A stretch of 11,641 bases of DNA from an uncultured Lachnospiraceae bacterium. GTDB lineage: Bacteria > Bacillota > Clostridia > Lachnospirales > Lachnospiraceae. The DNA lies in the NCBI GenBank assembly GCA_958446555.1, contig CAUCWU010000039.1:1-11641 (forward strand), in the 5' to 3' direction. The position numbers and the translations under genes were made by a program. Below the pieces are notes generated by a model. It was not told where the DNA came from and searched no databases. It was given only the letters and a program-made list of their open reading frames with translations. This document shows positions 6,986 to 11,641 of the stretch, one piece after another (within the stretch, counting starts at the first letter, position 1; every line of letters starts with the position of its first letter).

Positions 6986-6998
6986 AGATTCCCTCCTC

Positions 6999-7052
6999 AA
7001 AGAAAGTGGTAATTTTGCCACTTTCTTTTTAGTATAGCAAAAATGAAAGTGG
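6999..7052. promoter_or_regulatory. Three GAAAGTGG half-sites around the DUF402 promoter
   Basis: AAAGAAAGTGG (6999-7009) and CCACTTTCTTT (7018-7028) form a perfect 11-base inverted repeat around an 8-base gap. A third GAAAGTGG is at 7045-7052, between the -35 and -10 hexamers of the minus-strand promoter. The dyad covers the predicted transcription start (about 7024) and sits directly upstream of the DUF402 RBS. It could be an operator or a leader hairpin. Its plus-strand reading (stem then TTTTT) resembles a terminator, but no plus-strand gene ends here. Confidence 0.5.
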
Positions 7053-7059
7053 ATAGCAA
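7031..7059 (-). promoter_or_regulatory. Sigma-A promoter for the DUF402 gene
   Basis: The minus strand has TTGCTA (complement of 7054-7059), a 17-base spacer, and TATACT (complement of 7031-7036). Hexamers match consensus at 4 and 5 of 6 positions with ideal spacing. Transcription would start near 7024, about 39 bases before the DUF402 ATG. Confidence 0.65.
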
Positions 7060-7093
7060 CCCGTGTTTTTTCTCCAGAAATTCAAGATCGATC

Positions 7094-7133
7094 GCAAGCA
7101 ATTTTTTTAGAAAGAAAATGGTATATTGCTTGC
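7094..7133 (+). promoter_or_regulatory. Extended -10 promoter flanked by a 9-bp inverted repeat
   Basis: TGGTATATT (7119-7127) is an extended -10 on the plus strand, about 48 bases before the YwmB-like ATG; the -35 is poor. GCAAGCAAT (7094-7102) and ATTGCTTGC (7125-7133) are a perfect 9-base inverted repeat separated by 22 bases, one arm near the -35 and the other overlapping the -10. This arrangement suits a dimeric repressor site. Confidence 0.45.
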
Positions 7134-7174
7134 AAAAAAGGGAATACTTTCCAATGGGACAGAAAGGAGGAAGT

Positions 7175-7903
7175 ATGTACCGAATTTTGACAGGAATCTG
7201 CTGCGCTGTATGGTGCGCAGTGATTGCATTTGAGGCATTTGGGCTGAATAATAGAGTGATATCTGGAAGTAGCACCGAGCTTGCCTCGTATTTTACCGAT
7301 GAATTTACAGAGGATGTGACGGCACAGCTTCGCCTTTGCGGGACTGCCCCAGAATGGACATCAGAGGAAGAGATTGCAAGCTACCTTGAGGGTGCAGCGC
7401 ATGTCTGCAAGATTGACAGCGGATATGGGATTATCAAGAAGCAGGAAAGCTATGGTCGAGTATGGGAACTTGCCGGGGCGGATGGGCAGATCTCATACAG
7501 CCTAAAATACTTAAAAAAGGACGATGAAACTTGCTTGATTAGCTGGAGCTTTACAGGAGACTGGTCAGAGATGATGCAAGCAATTTACAAGCAAAAAACA
7601 GAGTTAGAAGAATACAGCAAAACACAGTCAGTACTTTGTCTGGAACTGATAGGAGAATGGAATACACTACTCACAGATCAAGAAATTTCAAAGTCGGTAA
7701 AGACACTAATGCAAAAGGTTGGAGCGGCAGTTGTGACAACACAAAAGCAGGATAATCTACAATTATACTATGGATATGCAGAAGCACTTGGAGAAGGAAT
7801 TCGTTTTCAAAATAAAAAGGCAAATGTAAATTTATTATATCGGACAGATGATAAAAAGACGAGATGCATCTTAGGTTTTCCGGCAGTGCTGTGGGATGAG
7901 TAA
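7175..7903 (+). CDS. YwmB-family (TATA-box-binding-like fold) secreted protein
   Basis: A 242-residue protein with an N-terminal hydrophobic segment (about 4-22, ILTGICCAVWCAVIAFEAF), so it is probably exported or membrane-anchored. The C-terminal block (LYYGYAEALGEGI, VNLLYRTDDKKTRCILGFP) fits the end of the YwmB family, whose members are found in spore-forming Firmicutes and whose function is not established. ATG 7175 is chosen because AAAGGAGG ends five bases upstream and the product then begins with a signal-like sequence; the longer frame from 7043 runs through the promoter. In Bacillus ywmB lies near spoIID and murA; neither gene is in this window. A palindrome (7928-7956) follows. Confidence 0.65.
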   Translation: MYRILTGICCAVWCAVIAFEAFGLNNRVISGSSTELASYFTDEFTEDVTAQLRLCGTAPEWTSEEEIASYLEGAAHVCKIDSGYGIIKKQESYGRVWELAGADGQISYSLKYLKKDDETCLISWSFTGDWSEMMQAIYKQKTELEEYSKTQSVLCLELIGEWNTLLTDQEISKSVKTLMQKVGAAVVTTQKQDNLQLYYGYAEALGEGIRFQNKKANVNLLYRTDDKKTRCILGFPAVLWDE

Positions 7904-7927
7904 AGCTACGGAGGTAGGCAAACGTGG

Positions 7928-7956
7928 CACGGGGTCAGTGCATGCCTGACCCCGTG
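7928..7956. repeat. REP-like palindrome, short copy
   Basis: CACGGGGTCAG (7928-7938) pairs perfectly with CTGACCCCGTG (7946-7956) around a TGCATGC loop. It keeps the outer arms of the copies at 3621 and 6438 but lacks their ATAAAC/GTTTAT inner stem. No T-run follows, so it is a poor terminator. Confidence 0.7.
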
Positions 7957-7978
7957 AGCTGAGAATTTGATAGCTAGG

Positions 7979-8007
7979 AACACTTGAGAAAGCAGCAACA
8001 TAAAATG
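7979..8007 (+). promoter_or_regulatory. Candidate sigma-K (mother cell) promoter
   Basis: AACA (7979-7982), 16 bases, then CATAAAATG (7999-8007). This fits the sigma-K pattern mACm-N16-CATAnnnTA except for the final base. The start would be about 8013, just upstream of the AAAGGA RBS (8023-8028) of the proline-rich gene. Short consensus strings occur by chance, so this is only suggestive. Confidence 0.35.
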
Positions 8008-8035
8008 GTAGTAAATCCGCAGAAAGGATTTTGCC

Positions 8036-8644
8036 ATGATATGGAGCAGTCACAGCCAGTATGGCTTGTATCATCAGTCCTCTAGGCTTCGCCCGCAAAG
8101 CCCACAGGATGCGCAGATTGCCAGACGGCTTGAAGAAGCAACAGAAGAGCTTCAGGCACAATATTGGAAAAGTCTTTATCCAGAGAAAATAAAAAAGATA
8201 CAAAGAGAGATCGAAAAAACATGCGACGCGCTCGATTATACAGGAAGTTTTATCTACGACGAATATCCAGATCGAATCAGTTTGGATCGAACAGGGAGAC
8301 AGATCTGTGAGCGACTTCGAAAAGAAGATGAATTTAGAGAAATCCCAATGGAAGAACTATTTGAGGTGAGCGGACACGCAGGACCAAAGCCGCCGCCCGG
8401 CCCACCAGGCCCACCTCCGTTTGGCCCGCCACCAGGCCCACCTCCGTTTGGCCCGCCATCAGGACCACCGCCATTTGGTCCACCACCAGGCCCACCTCCA
8501 TTTGGCCCACCGCCAGGTCGCCCAGGTCCGCCACCCAGACCGCCGAGACAGCAAAGTTGGTTAGAGGATATGGTTCGCGTCCTTCTATATCAGGAGATTG
8601 GGCGGCGTAGATGTCGAAATTGTAGAAAGTCAGGTATTCGATAA
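8036..8644 (+). CDS. Proline-rich protein with GPPPFGPP repeats, possible spore coat component
   Basis: A 202-residue protein in three parts. Residues 20-111 are charged and helical, with a LYPEKIKKIQREIEK...DALDYTGSFIYDEYPDR stretch resembling uncharacterised small proteins of spore-forming Lachnospiraceae. Residues 117-170 are glycine-proline rich, including four copies of the nonapeptide GPPPFGPP(P/S) at 125-160. The tail (171-202) is WLEDMVRVLLYQEIGRRRCR, ending basic with two cysteines. No membrane segment or signal peptide is seen. Extended Pro/Gly repeats are common in coat or exosporium proteins, and a sigma-K-like promoter lies upstream; both are inference. The start has AAAGGA seven bases upstream. 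Confidence 0.75.
   Translation: MIWSSHSQYGLYHQSSRLRPQSPQDAQIARRLEEATEELQAQYWKSLYPEKIKKIQREIEKTCDALDYTGSFIYDEYPDRISLDRTGRQICERLRKEDEFREIPMEELFEVSGHAGPKPPPGPPGPPPFGPPPGPPPFGPPSGPPPFGPPPGPPPFGPPPGRPGPPPRPPRQQSWLEDMVRVLLYQEIGRRRCRNCRKSGIR
8408..8515 (+). repeat. Four tandem 27-bp coding repeats
   Basis: Four in-frame 27-base units start at 8408, 8435, 8462 and 8489, each coding GPPPFGPP(P/S). The first two differ at one base, while the third has several synonymous changes, so the array looks partly recently duplicated and is likely to vary in copy number between strains. Confidence 0.85.
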
Positions 8645-8659
8645 AACAGGGTCAAAAAG

Positions 8660-8690
8660 ACTTGTACTTTTAGAGGTTTACAAGTAAAAT
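8660..8690 (+). promoter_or_regulatory. Candidate promoter with 7-bp dyad for the 850-aa protein
   Basis: TTGTAC (8662-8667), a 17-base spacer and TAAAAT (8685-8690). An inverted repeat ACTTGTA (8660-8666) / TACAAGT (8679-8685) touches both hexamers, as an operator would. The -35 is weak (3 of 6). Confidence 0.4.
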
Positions 8691-8739
8691 AAAGCCATAA
8701 CAGCCTGACAACAGGCGAAAAGAAAGGTATGGTTTTGAT

Positions 8740-11292
8740 TTGAAAAAGCTAATTGGAAGAATCTTGTTGGTGCTTTTTATCTTTGTCGCAGCATTTGGCG
8801 GCTTTGCTGTATATCAAAGGTATACGCAGGACACCACACAGACAGACAGCTATGATACAATGCAGTCAAAGGCACTTGCCACTGTGACACTTCAATATCT
8901 GGAAGATGGCAGTAGCAATCGTTTGCATGGTTATACACAAAAGATGGATGTTTCCACGATGAGGGGCTGCATTACGCCCCTATCGCCGGAACATAAATTG
9001 TCGATCCAGATTGATGGGGCAGACAATGTAGATCAGATTTCCTACGAGGTCAGAGGACTTGATGGGACACGTCTTGTTGAGGATGGCGAGATTAGTGGTT
9101 GGGAAAAAGCGGATGGAAAAATTAATTTATCACTTCAGCTTTCCAATCTGGTCGATGAGGGTAATGAGTATCAGTTTATTTTATGTGTCAATCAGAAAGA
9201 AACACCAGTCTATTATTATAGCAGAGTTCTCTATCTAACAGAGGGACACACAGAAAGTCTCGTTGGCTTTGCCCATGATTTTTGGCAGGCATCCTTGGAT
9301 GGAAACAATGATTTCATCGTCAATTACATACAGCCAAATGAGACGATGGGAAATGATGATTTTAGCTATGTCAATCGGCATTCCAGAAGTGGCATGATTA
9401 CATGGAAAGGTCTTTCGCCAGAGGCTGGTTCAGTTGAGACAACATTGACAGAGCTAACAGACAGTCAGGCCAGTATCACGCTGACCTACCCGATCACACT
9501 TACGAGTGGTGGAGAGAGCAAATCGTGCATGGCAAGTGAGCAGTATGTAGTTCGTTTTCGAAACGACGTGCTGTATCTGCTTGATTTTGAGCGCCATGTA
9601 AAAGAAAACTTCTCTGTGTCAGCACCTATATTTGCAAAGTCTTCATTAAAGCTTGGCATTACAGATGATACCGTCACTGGCATGGCATCAGACGATGGAA
9701 ACATTCAAACCTATGTCTATGATGGACAGCTGTTTGCAACCAATGCAAAAGAAAATACACTGAGTTTAATTTATACTTATCAGGACACTGCAGAGGATCA
9801 CTCAGAACTGGATGGGTATAAGCTACAGCCGATTCGCGTGGAAAATAATGGTGATATCTACTTCATGGCATACGGCTATCACAGCAGAGGAAACCATGAG
9901 GGACAGGTTGGTGTCAGCTTCCTTCATTATAAAAGTGCTAGTTCAGAGGCAAACGACGCAGACAGTCCAGTACTTGACGAAATTTTCTATATCCCAGTCA
10001 CCTTCTCAGAAGAAATTTTAATGAAAAATATGGGAACACTTGCCTATGTCAATAACGAGTCTGATTTGATGTATTTGCTCTACCAGAGTACCGTCTACTC
10101 AATTGATTTAAGCAGTGGAGAAAAGGCAGAGCTTGCAAAGGCACCGAGCGCTGGAAGCTTCTATTCCAATCAGTCCAGCAGCTTGATTGCATGGGAAGAG
10201 GGCGAAAGTGGATATACGAACTTGATTCGAATTGCCGACTTAAGCACTGGAAAGACTTATCGTGTCGATGCGGCCGATGGCGAGTTTGTGCAGATTCAGG
10301 GCTTTTTGGGTGATGATCTCGTATACGGTATTGGAAGAAAAAGTGACGTGGCAACACAGGCAGGGCAGGTTGTGCAAAAGCCAATGTACAAGCTGACGAT
10401 TCTTTCATTTGCAGATGAGATGACACAGTCCGGCGAGTATCAGCCGGCAGACTATTATATAGAAGGAACAAATGTCGGAGAAAATCAGATCGAGATCTAT
10501 CGACTGATCAAAAATGCAAATGGCTATGAGAAAACGGACGATGATCAGATGTTTTTCAACAACAGAAGTGATCAGAAAAAGACAAGCCTCACAAAGAGCC
10601 AGACGACAGATGGTTTTATGAAGGTGTGGCTAGTCACTTTGCCACTTGATACTGAGAAGGTGCAGACAAGCGGTGCTCTTTGCCCGATACGAGATGCAAG
10701 CGCGTCTTATCAGTTAAGTCTCGATGACAGTGTATCAACCGATCTGTACTATGTGTATTCGAGAGGAAAACTTCAGCAGATCGACGAGTCTTTGGCAGAT
10801 GCAATCAATACTGCTTACGATCAGATGGGTGTAGTTGTTGACGATCGTGCAAGCTATGTCTGGACGAGAGGCACCAGGGCACTTAATAAAAATCTGACGT
10901 TTGAAGAGCAGACAGCATCATCAGCAGCAGACAGCTTGCGCTCCTGTATCGAGATATTGGTTGCATCAGAGGGAGGAAATACCTCACAGCTTGGCGCTTC
11001 TTTGGAAGAAGGAATGGCAGTTGACGATGTGATTACACGGGCAATGGAAGGTGCGACAGGTCGTTTGGAGAATCTAAGAGGCTGTACGGTCACTCAGATT
11101 TTGTATTATATCAACGAAAATCATCTGGTACTAGCATTAACCGGAGATGACAGCGCTCTGCTTCTTACCGGCTATGATACAAAAAACGTGATGATTTATA
11201 ATCCAGTGACAGCAGAGACCACGACGATGGCAATCGAAGAGGCACAGAATTATTTTTCTATGTACGACAGTGCATTTCTTGCTTGGAACTGA
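8740..11292 (+). CDS. Membrane-anchored protein with degenerate C39-peptidase-like C-terminus
   Basis: An 850-residue protein. One membrane anchor lies at about 4-25 (LIGRILLVLFIFVAAFGGF) after a KK start, so most of the chain is probably outside. Residues 30-700 are beta-rich without a recognised domain; repeated short strands hint at a propeller-like region, unproven. The last 150 residues resemble the C39 papain-like peptidase fold: SCIEILVASEGG (C736 at the cysteine position), LRGCTVTQILYYIN (C782), SALLLTGYD (805-813) and MIYNPV (N821). Active members have histidine where S805 stands, so it is likely non-catalytic and may bind peptides. Start is TTG 8740, with AAAGG twelve bases upstream; no in-frame ATG is nearby. 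It follows the proline-rich gene by 95 bases. Confidence 0.7.
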   Translation: MKKLIGRILLVLFIFVAAFGGFAVYQRYTQDTTQTDSYDTMQSKALATVTLQYLEDGSSNRLHGYTQKMDVSTMRGCITPLSPEHKLSIQIDGADNVDQISYEVRGLDGTRLVEDGEISGWEKADGKINLSLQLSNLVDEGNEYQFILCVNQKETPVYYYSRVLYLTEGHTESLVGFAHDFWQASLDGNNDFIVNYIQPNETMGNDDFSYVNRHSRSGMITWKGLSPEAGSVETTLTELTDSQASITLTYPITLTSGGESKSCMASEQYVVRFRNDVLYLLDFERHVKENFSVSAPIFAKSSLKLGITDDTVTGMASDDGNIQTYVYDGQLFATNAKENTLSLIYTYQDTAEDHSELDGYKLQPIRVENNGDIYFMAYGYHSRGNHEGQVGVSFLHYKSASSEANDADSPVLDEIFYIPVTFSEEILMKNMGTLAYVNNESDLMYLLYQSTVYSIDLSSGEKAELAKAPSAGSFYSNQSSSLIAWEEGESGYTNLIRIADLSTGKTYRVDAADGEFVQIQGFLGDDLVYGIGRKSDVATQAGQVVQKPMYKLTILSFADEMTQSGEYQPADYYIEGTNVGENQIEIYRLIKNANGYEKTDDDQMFFNNRSDQKKTSLTKSQTTDGFMKVWLVTLPLDTEKVQTSGALCPIRDASASYQLSLDDSVSTDLYYVYSRGKLQQIDESLADAINTAYDQMGVVVDDRASYVWTRGTRALNKNLTFEEQTASSAADSLRSCIEILVASEGGNTSQLGASLEEGMAVDDVITRAMEGATGRLENLRGCTVTQILYYINENHLVLALTGDDSALLLTGYDTKNVMIYNPVTAETTTMAIEEAQNYFSMYDSAFLAWN

Positions 11293-11330
11293 TCACCGTG
11301 ATCACCGTGATCACCGGGGACGGTTCTTTT
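11290..11330. repeat. Three tandem TGATCACCG repeats plus GGGGACGGTTC element
   Basis: TGATCACCG is repeated exactly three times (11290-11298, 11299-11307, 11308-11316), the first copy beginning with the stop codon of the 850-residue gene. GGGGACGGTTCTTTTTGG follows (11316-11333). The GGGGACGG core echoes the palindrome at 276-308 and is a common dispersed motif in Clostridia. The run of T bases could contribute to termination, though no strong stem precedes it. Confidence 0.6.
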
Positions 11331-11346
11331 TGGCTCACAATGTCAT

Positions 11347-11573
11347 TTAGGATACAGGCGCGGGAATCCTCGGCCATTCAATGACCGAGTCATTCACATA
11401 AGTGGCATCTTAGGTGTTATTTCTGCTGGCAGATTGGTTAGAATGGTTTCATAACCAGTCTCAAGAAGAAAACGTACAATACCAAGAGGAACAGTGGTTC
11501 CTTGATGGTTAATTCTGCACAGAAAAGTGGATAAATTGATGGAAAATGCCTTGGAGAATTCACTATAATGAAA
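11347..11573 (-). pseudogene. Decayed transposase-like remnant
   Basis: One minus-strand frame is open for 59 codons from 11573 to TGA at 11394-11396 with no start or RBS. It includes VPLGIVRFLLETGYETILTNLP, which matches the VRxxLxxGxxExLxTNL pattern of IS4-type DDE transposases. A second frame, 11409 to TAA at 11347-11349, reads DATYVNDSVIEWPRIPAPVS. The two frames differ, as expected after a frameshift. The intact transposase core, inverted terminal repeats and target duplications are not seen. The remaining bases 11574-11641 are AT-rich and show no gene. Confidence 0.4.
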
Positions 11574-11641
11574 TTAGCAAAAATAGATAAAAAATAGTAG
11601 AATTTTTCTCTCTCGCACAAGATGAATAGAAGCCCGTTAAG

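Noticed and set aside
8408..8515. Tandem repeats as a CRISPR array
   Set aside because: Units are contiguous, in frame and lack spacers; they encode a nonapeptide repeat.
8334..8534. Minus-strand frame with repeated GQTEVGLV
   Set aside because: It is the antisense reading of the 27-bp proline repeat array.
10049..10471. 140-codon minus-strand frame
   Set aside because: Antisense shadow of the 850-residue gene, rich in Ser, Arg and Pro as expected for a shadow.

Overview
The window looks like a chromosomal segment of an anaerobic, endospore-forming Firmicute, most likely a Lachnospiraceae relative (Roseburia/Eubacterium-like). This is inferred from moderate-to-low GC, strong AGGAGG-type ribosome binding sites, a CotS-family spore-coat kinase-like protein, a YwmB-family protein, an LtaS-type sulfatase, and dispersed GGGGTCAG/GGGGAC palindromes. 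No tRNA, rRNA, CRISPR array, prophage or intact mobile element was seen.

Layout. 1-262 (-): 5' part of a Nudix hydrolase, with its own promoter and a palindromic hairpin in its leader. 263-749: largely non-coding, with a possible gene remnant and a cluster of nested inverted repeats. 750-3610 (+): a small unknown protein, a two-CBS-domain protein, a cytoplasmic type I L-asparaginase translationally coupled to it by an ATGA overlap, and a CotS-like protein preceded by a foldable leader. 3691-5673 (-): an LtaS/phosphoglycerol-transferase-like membrane sulfatase with a leader holding two 41-bp hairpin repeats. 5921-6367 (-): rpiB. 6485-6985 (-): a DUF402 protein. 6986-7174: a divergent promoter region rich in inverted repeats. 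7175-11292 (+): a YwmB-family secreted protein, a proline-rich small protein with a candidate sigma-K promoter, and an 850-residue membrane-anchored protein with a degenerate C39-peptidase-like C-terminus. 11293-11641: a tandem 9-bp repeat, a GGGGACGGTTC element and a decayed transposase-like fragment on the minus strand.

How it fits together. The genes are mostly housekeeping plus sporulation or cell-envelope functions rather than one pathway. The CBS and asparaginase genes form the clearest operon. Several short intergenic palindromes (278-306, 3621-3663, 6438-6481, 7928-7956) plus 11316-11330 look like REP-type elements. No obvious new defence or mobile system is present. The most interesting signals are regulatory: the RBS-overlapping inverted repeat before the CBS gene, the hairpin repeats before the LtaS-like gene, and the GAAAGTGG half-sites at the DUF402 promoter. 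At protein level, a CotS-like protein lacks all three expected kinase residues and a C39-like domain has lost its histidine.
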